Below are positions 11,366 to 20,589 of a DNA stretch of 64,000 nt, piece by piece (the stretch's first letter is position 1; every line of letters starts with the position of its first letter). The position numbers were made by a program, and so were the translations under genes. Under the pieces are notes generated by a model, which made no database searches, was not told where the DNA came from, and saw only the letters and a list, made by a program, of their open reading frames with translations. Source of the stretch: Saccharina japonica (taxonomy: Eukaryota > Sar > Phaeophyceae > Laminariales > Laminariaceae); contig MEHQ01004509.1 in assembly GCA_008828725.1 (NCBI GenBank), forward strand, positions 310,001-374,000, given 5' to 3'.

Positions 11366-11945
11366 GATTTCAAAGGTATGTTCGGTAGGGAACGTACCGA
11401 AGTATACCGGGGGTATTTTCTCGGTACATACCGGTCCCCGACACTTCGGTAAGTTCGGTATGGCCTCGATACCGGTACCCGACACTTCGGTAAGTTCGGT
11501 ATGGCCTCGATACCGGTACCGTACACTTCGGTAACTTCGGTATTTTTTCAATACCGGTACCCGACACTTCGGTAAGTTTAGTATTATTTCAATACCGGTA
11601 CCCGACACTTCGGTAAGTTCGGTATATTTCTAATACCGGTACCTGACACTTCGGTAAGTTCGGTACGCTCACCTAAATATACCCCGGGTACCGGTATACC
11701 CTCGTCCGCAATACCGGGGGTACCGGTATTTTCTCGGTAGTTAAATACCCTACCGAACTCTTCGGTATGTTCGATACTTTTTCAATACCGGTACCCGACA
11801 CTTCGGTAAGTTCGGTATTTTTTCAATACCGGTACCGGACACTTCGGTAAGTTCGGTATTACTTCAATACCGGAACGCGACACTTCGCTAAGTTCGGTAC
11901 GCGCAACAACTATACCCCCGGTACCGGTATACCATACCGAACTTG
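11366..11945 (+). repeat. TACCGGTA palindromic tandem array, ~41-42 bp units
   Basis: About ten units of the form ACACTTCGGTAAGTTCGGTA, a short variable piece and ATACCGGTACCCG are arranged head to tail. The unit design is the same as the arrays at 14.98-15.39 and 16.35-16.85 kb, with TTCGGTA in place of TTCTGTA. The ends (AAGGTATGTTCGGTA on the left, ACCATACCGAACTTG on the right) are loosely inverted, but no clean target duplication is visible. Minus-strand frames of about 90 codons are products of the period. Confidence 0.85.
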
Positions 11946-12214
11946 TATTTTGGTATTTTCTTGTTTTTTTGTTCTTCTCTTTTTTTTCTCTTTCATGCAG
12001 CTGGATTGCTAGCAGGGTAGTTCGTGCCTGTCGTATTCTGCATCGCATTGTCTGCTCTGCTTACTGCACTGCAGCGTAGTATCTATCTCTGTGTCGTAGG
12101 TCTTTGTGACCACAGAACTGGTACTTCTCTAGGATGAAGAATCGACACAGACACTGGGTGTGCTGGATGTCGACGGGTGGAAAGGAAGGTTTCAAATGTG
12201 AAAAAAAACGCACA

Positions 12215-12945
12215 CACAGTGTCTGTGCCGATTTTTCATCCTAGAGAAGTACCAGTCATGTGGTCACAAAAAGACACATACATACTACGTTGCAATGCAG
12301 TAAGCAGAGCAGGCAATGCAATGCCATATACGACAGGCACGACCTACCCTGGTAGCAACCCAGCTGCGTGAAAGAGAAAGAAGAAAAGAAAAAACGAAAG
12401 GGAAATATAAACGATAAAAATAAATACAATAAAACCAATAAATAAAACAGATCAACAAACAAACAAAAACGATCACAAAAGACAAAGAAAGAATGTGTCG
12501 CGCTTCTCCCGGAGGACATGCGACAGAAACAAAATGTCAAATAAAGCTTGAATAAAGTAAAATAAAAACACCGTAAACAAAGCAAGACTACCAACGAAAG
12601 GAAAAGATAGGCAACCGAACCACACCAAAAGCACCTTCCAGGCATCCGAGGCAGGTTTGTACCCGTAGTACAGACAGGTTCTACCAACTATTTAATGGTC
12701 GGTCTGGTACCTTGCTACCTTACCTGCCGTCTCTTTCCTGCTTTCGTCAGCCGCGGTTTCCCTACACATCGCACACCCCCCCTGTCTCCATTCGCTTGAG
12801 CGCCACCCTTACAAGGGATGCGCGGCGCTTCCTACTCCATCCAGGTTCGTCTTCGTGCCACACCAGAAAGACAAGACAGGAAGAAATAACAAAAACAAAA
12901 TGAATACTTACGTACGTGGGCGCACAAAAAACAAAGTTATCGACA
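12215..12945 (-). pseudogene. LINE C-terminal remnant plus 3' tail (copy A5)
   Basis: On the minus strand, 12,930-12,770 encodes a peptide with HFVFVISS and WHEDEPGWSRKRRAS. This aligns with the frame at 26,280-26,500 (HFVFDISS, then a diverged WHENETERSRERHAS in another frame) and with the LINE end at 25,755-25,820 (WHKDEANLSRQRHAS). Downstream (12,690-12,215) are an A/T-rich untranslated stretch and the conserved tail with TTTTTGTGACCACATGACTG. This copy links the dispersed tail repeat to the LINE. Confidence 0.65.
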
Positions 12946-12957
12946 CCACACACCCCC

Positions 12958-13227
12958 CCCCCGTCCTACATTGGAGGGAAGAAACCGGACCGTTGTGATC
13001 CCAGAAAACAATAAGTCAAGTTTTTTTTAATTACCCCCCCCCCCCCCCGACCCTCGAAAAAAAAATTGGGGGGGTCTCTAAAACCAAGTTAAACAAAGGG
13101 AACAAAAAACGAAAATAAAATGGTTTTTGCTCATTTAGTCCTGTGATCACAGCGATCCGGTTTGTTTTTCATTCTGACCTTCCTAGGTGTGTGGTGCCGT
13201 TTTCTTTTTTTTTTGTGCGCCCGTACC
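12958..13227 (-). mobile_element. MITE family B, degenerate copy
   Basis: The core matches 757-1053 in reverse: GGTTTGTTTTTCATTCTGAC, GTGATCACAGCGATCCGG and AACCGGACCGTTGTGATCCC. The outer inverted ends are lost (TTTGTGCGCCCGTACC instead of TTTACGCCCTTG), and the left end runs into a C tract. No target duplication is visible. Confidence 0.7.
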
Positions 13228-13244
13228 TAAACGATCGAATAAAG

Positions 13245-13629
13245 CCTAAGAAAATACGGAGGGGCAGGAAGTACACGTGCTTTATTGATCTGCAAAAAGC
13301 TCACGACTCTGTCGGCCGAGAGCTGCTGTGGCAGGTACTTAAGCGCGTTGGCATACCAACCAGGATGCTTACACAATAAACCGCCAGTTCCACGACGGCA
13401 TGCGTGTTTGCGTACGCACAGATGATGATGGGCACTCAGATTGGCTTCATGTTACGCAGGAGCTACGGCAAGGCTGCGTGCTTCCATCGTTGCTGTTCAA
13501 CGTGTTTTTCGCTGCGTGCGCTTCAGCGGAGACGAGGACATAATGAGGGATTTGGTTCACCTAGAGGAGGATGTAGTGGTCGGATAAGAGGTGCCATTGG
13601 CATGCATGCGAAGGGCAGTACGGGGTATT
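13245..13629 (+). pseudogene. LINE RT palm fragment
   Basis: The frame 13,143-13,379 contains CFIDLQKAHDSVGRELLWQV (RT domain with the first catalytic Asp in FIDL). After a frameshift near 13,375 it continues in another frame with FHDGMRVCVR and LRQGCVLPSLLFNVFFAA, and then CMRRAVRGI ending at 13,629. The next expected residues are LYADD, and these begin at 24,896. This fragment probably belongs to the same element as 9,666-10,897. A few codons appear to overlap at that earlier junction, so a separate copy cannot be excluded. Confidence 0.85.
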
Positions 13630-13866
13630 GTTTTTTTTTCCATCCCATGTATTATCGACGCACTTCCGTCTTTCTCCCTCGCTAGTCGTAACTCAGATCC
13701 CGGGTCACAAAGCAGGCTCCTCTCCCTCCTCCCCCACTACGGTTCTTGCTTTGCATTTTTATCGCGAGAATATTTCAGCACTTTCTTCACTCGTCAACTC
13801 TCGTCGAACTTTGCTTACCCACGCTATAATATGCGCTCTCGACAGTCGGTGTCATTTGAGAATAAA
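13630..13866 (-). mobile_element. SINE copy 1 (headless), poly-A at the LINE junction
   Basis: Read on the minus strand, the body runs from GTCGAGAGCGC through TCTCGCGATAAAAATGCAAA and CCGGGATCTGAGTTACGACT to ATACATGGGATGG and a run of nine A at 13,631-13,639. The tRNA-like head is missing. The A tract abuts the last LINE codon, as expected for an insertion by target-primed reverse transcription. Confidence 0.75.
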
Positions 13867-13897
13867 AACATCCATTTTTTTTGTTTTTCCTATCCCA
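13867..13897 (-). mobile_element. 3' tail of SINE copy 2, displaced
   Basis: On the minus strand this reads GGATAGGAAAAACAAAAAAA, which corresponds to the GGATGG-An end of the SINE. The SINE at 24,502-24,893 stops exactly before that point (ATAATAAATG), so these few bases are its missing end, separated by the TIR element. Confidence 0.65.
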
Positions 13898-13914
13898 CAC
13901 ACGTGGCCATCTTG

Positions 13915-14665
13915 GGTACCCTGCCGCACACCCTGCCAGCATGTATACCCTGTGGAGTATTTTTATAGACCCTGGCAGGGTGTCGACACCCTGTGGACAC
14001 CTTGGCAAGGTGCTGCTACAGTACAGGGTATGTCCTCAATACCTTGGCAGCATGCAGTATGCGTCCCTACCCTGCCAGGGTTATGTGTACCTACCATGGC
14101 AGGGTGGCGACACCCTGTACAGGGTGTTGTACTGTACAGGGTATGTTACGCAATACCTTGGCAGCATGCAGTATGCATCCTTACCCTGCTAGGGTCATCT
14201 GTACCTGCCATGGCAGGGTGTCGACACCCTGCACAGGGTGTAGTACTGTACAGGGTATGTCACGCAATACCTTGGCAGCGTGCAGTATGAGTTTCTACCC
14301 TGCCAGGGTGATAGGTACCTACCATGGCAGGGTGTCGACACCCTGCACAGGGTGTAGTACTGTACAGGGTATGCCACGCAATACCTTGGCAGCATGCAGT
14401 AGGCGTTTTTACACTGCCAGGGTGATCTGTGCCTTTCATGGCAGGGTGTCGACACCCTGCACAGGGTGTAGTACTGTACAGGGTATGTCACGCAATACCT
14501 TGGCAACATGCAGTATGCGTCCCTAACCTGCCAGGGTGATCTGTACCTTCCGTGGCAGGGTGTCAATACCCTGCACAGGGTGTAGTACTGTACCATTTGA
14601 TGACTGTACAGGGTATGTCACCCAATACCTTGGCAGCATGAGTATGCGCCGTCTCTACCCTGCTA
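13915..14665 (+). repeat. CAGGGTGTCGACACCCTG subterminal array, ~114-bp units
   Basis: About six units contain GGCAGGGTGTCGACACCCTG, a perfect inner palindrome, then TACTGTACAGGGTATGTCAC and ATACCTTGGCAGCATGCAGT. Starts near 14,220, 14,334, 14,448 and 14,563 are spaced by 114 bp. The array occupies the left subterminal region of the 10.6-kb element. Frames of 100-220 codons across it are repeat artefacts. Confidence 0.9.
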
Positions 14666-14689
14666 CGTGTATTAATAGTGTGTTTTTTA

Positions 14690-14947
14690 AACGTACCATG
14701 ACAGAACAGCCGATTTTCCTAATTGAGAAAATTGCCTTTCCGATGAGAATGAAAATCGAAAATATTGGTTTTTGACTAGTAGTAAGATACACTTCCCTCA
14801 CAGACATGTTTTTCAATGTAAATTTGTCAGTTCAGACACCCGTCGATAGGCGAACAAAAAAAAAAAAGTAATCGGCAGTCTGCAGTCTCAAGCTATCGAA
14901 GATCCCAGAAAAATCTGGATTTATGGGCGAGGTACCTCGCTCATAAA
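14690..14947 (+). repeat. AACAGCCGATTTTCC module and 28-bp palindrome
   Basis: AACAGCCGATTTTCCTAATT at about 14,707 matches the module at 4,577 and, inverted, 17,050. At 14,920-14,947 the sequence TTTATGGGCGAGGTACCTCG with its continuation forms a 28-bp palindrome with one mismatch, related to that at 6,374-6,397. The palindrome ends three bases before the hAT target duplication at 14,950. Confidence 0.6.
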
Positions 14948-14979
14948 TGCAAATTCCCAAGGTTATGTTCTGTAGGGTA

Positions 14980-15385
14980 CCTACAGAACCATACCCGGGG
15001 TATTTACCCGGAATACCCTACAGATAACTTCTGTGAGTTCTGTAAGGGTTTGTATACCCGTACCCGGAACTTCTGTAAGTTCTGTACTGACCTTCATACC
15101 CTACGGATACTTCTGTAAGTTCTGTACGCCCCGTTTCACAATACCCGGGGTACCGGTACAACGTGTTTGTACCTGCCCGGAACTTCTGTGAGTTCTGTAC
15201 GCCCGTGCCACAATACCCGGAACTTCTGTGAGTTCTGTAAGGGTTTTGTACCCTAACCCGGAACTTCTGTAAGTTCTGTAAGACATCATACCCGTACCCG
15301 GAACTTCTGTAAGCTTCTGTAAGCACCTTGGGCACAATACCCCGGGTAAGGGTATTCCCTCGGCACAATACCCTGTGTGCCGGTA
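14980..15385 (+). repeat. TTCTGTAAGTTCTGTA array, left
   Basis: About eight head-to-tail units of 40-45 bp contain GGAACTTCTGTAAGTTCTGT and ATACCCGTACCC. It lies inside the left end of the hAT-like element and has the same orientation as the right array. Confidence 0.85.
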
Positions 15386-15410
15386 CAGATTAGGGTATCG
15401 TTGAGGATGT

Positions 15411-15555
15411 CAGGAGACGGTCAGTCAAGGGAAAATGGGCATCGGTCAAGGGTGTGGATTCGAGTGTTCCACACTAAAACCTAGTATTTTGGCGTCAGTC
15501 AAGGATAAAAAATGAAAAATTGTCGTCAGTCAAGGAGTGAAAGTGCCGTCTCCTG
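15411..15555. mobile_element. Small MITE, CAGGAGACGG ends
   Basis: CAGGAGACGG and CCGTCTCCTG are perfect inverted ends of a 145-bp unit; pairing extends by GT and AC outside. GTCAGTCAAGG or close variants occur four times inside, two near each end. No clear target duplication is seen. Confidence 0.65.
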
Positions 15556-15922
15556 ACGTATTTGTTGAGGAGTGATGATATGCATTCTGACGTCATGTCA
15601 CACCAAAAACGAAATAACGAAATTACATTGTGCCATCCCCTCCGCTCACAACCACTCATAAACCGAGCACATTTCGCCGCCCAAAGATGAAAATGATACG
15701 TTCTATTAATAATATTGATATTAGACTGTGTAACAGGTGCGTATGATATTACATACTATATATATTATCCGTATAATAGGATTGCACGTATCGTAATCGT
15801 ACGTTCACGTCGTACGTACACATCGCATTTTACGCATCGTAATACCTACCTGTACGTACGTACGTAGCTACTCTTGTTTTTTTTTTTGTCGGTTCACCGA
15901 CGCTTTCACGAGGACACAAGAG

Positions 15923-16122
15923 CAGTAGGGGGCACGAAATTAGAAACAGGGTATTATTTAATAGTGAAAAAGCCACTCTGATATTTAGAGGAAATCATAA
16001 ACTTCGAGATTCGTTTATATTGAAGTTATTATGTTATTGTAGCGTTGAGAGCACCCTGTCTTGAATAAGAAATGCAGCTTTGGCCAGCTTTCCTGATTTT
16101 TGTAAGGTGTCCTGTACTACTG
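15923..16122. mobile_element. MITE family C, diverged copy
   Basis: The start CAGTAGGGGGCACGAAATTA is degenerate. The right end GGTGTCCTGTACTACTG and the interior GATATTTAGAGGAAAT and GCACCCTGTCTTGAATAAGA match the copies at 58,223 and 63,277. It lies in tandem with the next copy, separated only by CTGTACAG. Confidence 0.65.
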
Positions 16123-16130
16123 CTGTACAG

Positions 16131-16309
16131 CAGTACAGTACACCTAATGAGAAAAAGGCTAAAAAGAAAGCCAGGCTCATATTCAAAAGGAGAATAAAAA
16201 ATTCGGGATCGTTATGTTGAAAATAGTGTAGAAAGCACCCTCTCTCGCATAAGAAATCCAGCCTGGACCAGATTTTATATTTCTTACTACTCGTAGGTGT
16301 CCTGTACGG
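16131..16309. mobile_element. MITE family C copy
   Basis: It begins CAGTACAGTACACCTAATGA and ends GTAGGTGTCCTGTACGG. Its interior (AAAAATTCGGGATCGTTATG, GCACCCTCTCTCGCATAAGA) matches the 173-bp copies at 58,223-58,395 and 63,277-63,449. Confidence 0.75.
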
Positions 16310-16344
16310 TATTGGTATGAAAACTTTGCAAGATTGTTTCTATA

Positions 16345-16845
16345 GGTTACGTAGATAACCATACCCGGGGTTTTTCCCGGGTATTACTACCCTACAAAGA
16401 ACTTCTGTGAGTTCTGTGCGACACTCATACCCGTACCCGGAACTTCTGTAAGTTCTGTACGCCCGTGCCACAATACCCGGGGTACGGGTACAAAGTTTTT
16501 ATACCCGTACGGAACTTCTGTGAGTTCTGTACGCCTGTGCCACAATACCCGGAACTTCTGTGAGTTCTGTAACACTTTCATACCCGTACCCGGAACTTCT
16601 GTAAGTTCTGTACGACATCTATACCCGTACCCGAAACTTCTGTATGTTCTGTACGCCCCGTGCCACAATACCCGGGGTAAGGGTACAACTATTTTCGACC
16701 CCCACAGAACTTCTGTGAGTTCTGTACGCCTGTGTCACAATACCCGGAACTTCTGTGAGTTCTGTAACAATTTCATACCCGTACCCGGAACTTCTGTAAG
16801 TTATGTAACACTTCCATACCCGTACCCTAAATCCACAAACCCTAC
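16345..16845 (+). repeat. TTCTGTAAGTTCTGTA array, right
   Basis: Ten or more units of the same type as 14,980-15,385, opening with ATAACCATACCCGGGG as does the left array. It occupies the right end of the hAT-like element. Confidence 0.85.
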
Positions 16846-16867
16846 AGAACCTGACCTTGCAAATTCC

Positions 16868-17240
16868 CTTAAATTCCTTGATTTTTCGAGCCTGTCAAGG
16901 TTGAGTTCAATCGTTTTTTCGTGGATCGATACCTACCACCGAGGAACATATTTTCTAGGTCAAATTTTGATCGTTAGCGAAATGCAACTCTTTAAAAAAA
17001 ACAAAGTACGAGTACTAAAATCGATTGTCTTTCTCATCGGATAGGAAAATCGGCTGTTACAGGATGTCGACACCCTACACAGGGGTTATCGTTGTACAGG
17101 GTGTGCATATCGTACAATGTCAAGGTGTTAACACCCTGGCAGGGTGTGGTTGCGTTTGCCACCCTGCCAGTATACTAGGATCATACCTTGGCAGGGTATC
17201 AAGACCCTGTGCAGCGTGACATACTGTACAGGGGGTGTGT
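16868..17240 (-). repeat. Inverted module and CAGGGTG remnants
   Basis: 16,868-17,060 is the inverted partner of 4,575-4,790 (GTGGATCGATACCTACCACC, AATCGGCTGTT). From 17,063 to 17,240 come degenerate CAGGGTGT and ACACCCTGGCAGGGTGT words of the kind that build the 13.92-14.66 kb array. Confidence 0.55.
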
Positions 17241-17531
17241 CATAATTTCGCGCATTCCCTTAATTTCCCCTTGAGGTGCTCTCTGTAACGCTGCTAACAC
17301 GAGTGCTACAGTTAGACCGCCGCCGTGTTAGTACGCGTGTCCAGATGTGTCTATCGAGAGCTATTCATAGTATATTTTAACTCAGCTCAACTCGTTGGGG
17401 TAATTGAGATGTCAAGCAAAGGGCGCAAAAGGGTTCTTCGTGCATCCGGCACTGGGATATTGTTTGGTGTCCCCCACAAACCAAAGCCTTCCAAGACTCT
17501 ACAAAAATGTATATTTTGCGAGCAAAAATAG
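17241..17531 (+). other. Short frame of unknown status (17,325-17,531)
   Basis: A 68-codon frame reads MLVRVSRCV and later MSSKGRKRVLRASGTG and QKCIFCEQK, stopping inside the AAAAATAG target duplication. The late CIFC pair recalls the first half of a zinc finger such as a BED domain, but nothing downstream completes it. I treat it as an unsupported frame or possible transposase relic. Confidence 0.25.
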
Positions 17532-18546
17532 CAAGGCTTATCACGGTATTTTGGCGGGACGGTAACGACGGTAACGGCGGGACGGGACGGTTAAACCGTC
17601 GTTAAGCTGTTCCCGTCGTCCCGTCAAAGCCCGCCCCGTCCCGTCCCGCCGACAAATATCCAACCGTTGACCTTTACCGTCCCGTCCCGTCGAGATAATG
17701 TAATTTACCGTCCCGTCCCGTCGAGATAATGTAATTTACCGTCCCGTCCCGTCGAGATAATGTAATTTACCGTCCCGTCCCGTCGAGATAATGTAATTTA
17801 CCGTCCCGTCCCGTCGAGATAATGTAATTTACCGTCCCGTCCCGTCGAGATAATGTAATTTACCGTCCCGTCCCGTCGAGATAATGTAATTTACCGTCCC
17901 GTCCCGTCGAGATAATGTAATTTACCGTCCCGTCCCGTCGAGATAATGTAATTTACCGTCCCGTCCCGTCGAGATAATGTAATTTACCGTCCCGTCCCGT
18001 CGAGATAATGTAATTTACCGTCCCGTCCCGTCGAGATAATGTAATTTACCGTCCCGTCCCGTCGAGATAATGTAATTTACCGTCCCGTCCCGTCGAGATA
18101 ATGTAATTTACCGTCCCGTCCCGTCGAGATAATGTAATTTACCGTCCCGTCCCGTCGAGATAATGTAATTTACCGTCCCGTCCCGTCGAGATAATGTAAT
18201 TTACCGTCCCGTCCCGTCGAGATAATGTAATTTACCGTCCCGTCCCGTCGAGATAATGTAATTTACCGTCCCGTCCCGTCGAGATAATGTAATTTACCGT
18301 CCCGTCCCGTCGAGATAATGTAATTTACCGTCCCGTCCCGTCGAGATAATGTAATTTACCGTCCCGTCCCGTCGAGATAATGTAATTTACCGTCCCGTCC
18401 CGTCGAGATAATGTAATTTACCGTCCCGTCCCGTCGAGATAATGTAATTTACCGTCCCGTCCCGTCTTCATTTTTTTTTCCGCCAAACAAGTAAAAACAG
18501 TACCGTCCCGTCCCGTCTTGATTATCGAGTACCGTGATAAGCCTTG
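17532..18546. mobile_element. hAT-like element filled by a satellite, perfect TIR and TSD
   Basis: CAAGGCTTATCACGGTA at 17,532-17,548 is a perfect 17-bp inverted repeat of 18,530-18,546. AAAAATAG flanks both sides (17,524-17,531 and 18,547-18,554), a perfect 8-bp duplication. Together these identify a 1,015-bp hAT-type non-autonomous element. Nearly the whole interior is CGTCCC-rich: a left zone with GGGACGG words, then a homogeneous 31-bp satellite, then a short right zone. There is no coding capacity. Confidence 0.9.
17683..18467 (+). repeat. 31-bp satellite, 25 copies
   Basis: GAGATAATGTAATTTACCGT followed by CCCGTCCCGTC repeats every 31 bp from 17,692 to 18,436, which is 25 copies with no variation that I could see. 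Such homogeneity suggests recent amplification. The CGTCCCGTCCCGT part is shared with both flanks inside the element, so the unit was probably recruited from the element's own subterminal sequence. Confidence 0.97.
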
Positions 18547-18554
18547 AAAAATAG

Positions 18555-19775
18555 AAAGCAGATGGACGCCTCCGCGTAAGCCGGCCTCGCGATGAACGCT
18601 AATGGCTATTATGGGAGTCTTGGAGCGGAGACTACGGACACACAGGAAGTGCAACAAGGGCGAAGCAGCTGGACGAAGGGCCTTGGGCGGGCATGGATTG
18701 GTGAGCCTTGATGAGCGGCTGGTGTTATTATTAGTTTTTTTTTTTTTTGTGGTCACGTGGTCACGTTTGGAGAAAAAACAGGTGTGACCAGCAGCCCTGC
18801 ATGCATGCCCCATAGAAAGCACCGTGCACAATACTCACCAGCTAGCCCGAAGACCTCTCTTCTCCTCCTTCTCATTTATATGACCCAACACCGTTCCTGG
18901 GTATCTCCTTTTGGCAACCTCCGAGGTCCGAGGTACGAATCAGTTTACGAAACAAATTGTCAACGGTCAGTTTTTTCACAGCATCGTCATATACTCGTAC
19001 GTACTGCTTATCAGAGTATAGCTATACCAGAGGGTGGTATAATATTTACTCGTACGCATACAGCAGTAGTAGCAGTACGTACTCTCGTACGTACTCAAAA
19101 TAGGTTACGAATTCGTTGCGTACACACACTGTCAGCTTTTTTGGACCACTCTAAAAATCTACGGTATGTACACACCCTGTCGATAGCACGCACGGTGGAA
19201 GTGTCGCAGCTTTGGTTTTCATTTTGTCTTTATATCATACTCGTACAACACTCTCGCACGAACATTTGACAAAGAAGGGTGCACCCCGCCAAAACATGGA
19301 CTGAAAAGCGGACTGTGCTTTGCACCGATGTGGACGCCAATACATATAATATATATGTAATACCTGGTACTTCGTGTCCGCTGTACCTACGTACGAGTAC
19401 GTGCTGCTATTTTCTGGACAGCTGTTGTTGCTTTTGCTGCTGTAGATGGGTTATGGGTTATATAAGGACTACTACTATTGTTGTACGTACTGGTGCTGCT
19501 GTATACTGATTTCACTCTTCTGTGGTTGTAGTTGTTATTGTGGGTGCGATATGGGTGTGTGGATCGGTTGGTGCGTGTGTGTCGATCGGTTGGTGCGTAC
19601 GTACGTGGTTGGGTGGGTGGGTCGGTGGTTGGGTAGGTGAGTGTGGGTGAGTGGATGTCGGTAAGTACGTGAGAGTGGACGGGTGTGGGTGGGTGGGTGT
19701 TGGTGTGTGTCGGCTGATACGTGGTTGACTGCGTGTGTGTGTGGATCGTGACCCAGTTATTATTATGTATTTTGG
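18555..19775. other. No recognisable gene; GT-rich simple sequence at 19,540-19,745
   Basis: The segment 19,540-19,745 is a long G/T-rich run of GGTTGGTG, GTGGGTG and GTGTGTGT words. It gives a spurious Thr/Pro/His-rich frame on the minus strand (19,512-19,952). Elsewhere only short frames without motifs occur. Confidence 0.5.
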
Positions 19776-20400
19776 GCAGCGGCCAAACAAAGGTATACCT
19801 GGTCCGTTTGCGGCCAAAAACAGGTACATACTTAAAATCAAGTCAAAAACGCACTCCACGTGCCCTGCCACTGGTCCGAAACTCGTTGTACCGGTTTTTG
19901 CCTCTTTAAAACCCAGGTATACGAGATTTTGTCTACTCTGCTTGACTTTCACCTTTTTTTGTCGTTTTTAAGCCAATCGGAGGCCTTCGTAGTTCCACCC
20001 TATGCCCCTTATGCAAACGCCGACGTCCGCGGAGACCCCCTCCTCCCTTCGCACCTCGCACTACACGCCACTCGAGCGAGACACACACATATCTGCCTGC
20101 ACACCTCCGCCGAAATAATACGAGATAGAAGGCTCCCCTTCGGGATTGTGGTTGACTTGGAATACCAGGGGTGTCGCAAGCTGAGAAGGGAGAATACAGC
20201 ACCAGGCCTTCGTTCCTCGTACAATTAATAGCAGCTACTCGTATACGTAGCCACCGGGCGAGCACGAAGAACATGAAAAAACTCTACTTTGCGTTGCAAG
20301 GAAACGTAGGTTCGCGGGGTGCGTTTTAAACTTGATTTTAGTATGTACCTGTTTTTGGCCCCGAACGGACCAGGTGTACCTGTTTTTGGCCGCTGCCCTT
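19776..20400. repeat. Fold-back element, ~80-bp inverted arms
   Basis: GGGCAGCGGCCAAACAAAGG through GCGGCCAAAAACAGGTACAT at 19,776-19,855 is matched in inverted order at about 20,315-20,400 (ACCTGTTTTTGGCCGCTGCC). Related words (GGCCAAAATCAGGTATA) recur at 58,085-58,165. The central 450 bp shows no gene. Confidence 0.7.
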
Positions 20401-20417
20401 GTATTTTTGTTTAGGGC

Positions 20418-20577
20418 ATTAGCCAAAAATAGGTATACCTACGCACTTTGAGCCATTTATAGGTACACTGCGTAATGTACACCGGAAACGGCTTCCTGGC
20501 CCGCCTGATATTGGGCCTGCGCTCCATTGTACCTACAAATGGCTCAAAGTGCGTCGTAGGTACACCTATTATCGGCT
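20418..20577. repeat. Hairpin with ~50-bp arms
   Basis: TTAGCCAAAAATAGGTATAC then GCACTTTGAGCCATTTATAG on the left is mirrored by CTACAAATGGCTCAAAGTGC and TACACCTATTATCGGCTA on the right. A loop of about 60 bp separates the arms. It lies immediately beside the preceding fold-back element and resembles its ends. Confidence 0.75.
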
Positions 20578-20589
20578 ACTCATTTTACG

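Larger units (their letters stand above)
10898..12205 (+). repeat. LINE 3'-tail repeat, copy A4, split by two insertions
   Basis: The outer parts (10,905-10,973 and 11,946-12,205) line up with the T-rich start and conserved end of copy A3. They share GATTTGCT[AT], TTTCTCTTGCATGCA or its variant, and GGATTGCTAGCAGGGTAG. Between them lie a hAT-like MITE (10,974-11,356) and the TACCGGTA array (11,366-11,945). The copy meets copy A5 tail to tail near 12,210, forming a large inverted repeat. Confidence 0.55.
14958..16859. mobile_element. hAT-like element with perfect 8-bp target duplication
   Basis: The left end is CAAGGTTATGTTCTGTAGGG and the right end, reverse-complemented, is CAAGGTCAGGTTCTGTAGGG. 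CAAATTCC flanks it at 14,950-14,957 and again at 16,860-16,867, a perfect 8-bp duplication. Both subterminal regions (14,980-15,385 and 16,345-16,845) are arrays of ACTTCTGTAAGTTCTGTA plus ACCCGGGGTA or TACCCGTACCCGG, and so echo the terminal TTCTGTAGGG. The middle carries three small inverted-repeat elements. No transposase frame remains. Confidence 0.85.

Noticed and set aside
10940-11452. Basic 170-codon frame
   Set aside because: It crosses both boundaries of the hAT-like MITE and into the TACCGGTA array, so it cannot be a real gene.
13628-14526. Plus-strand frames of 177-220 codons
   Set aside because: They translate the SINE body and the 114-bp array; their repeats match the DNA period and no protein family fits.
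17683-18467. CRISPR-like or centromeric array
   Set aside because: The units are contiguous with no spacers, and the array is enclosed by transposon ends. A 0.8-kb block is too short to argue for a centromere.
19512-19952. Thr/Pro/His-rich 146-codon frame
   Set aside because: It is the complement of a GT-rich simple sequence.
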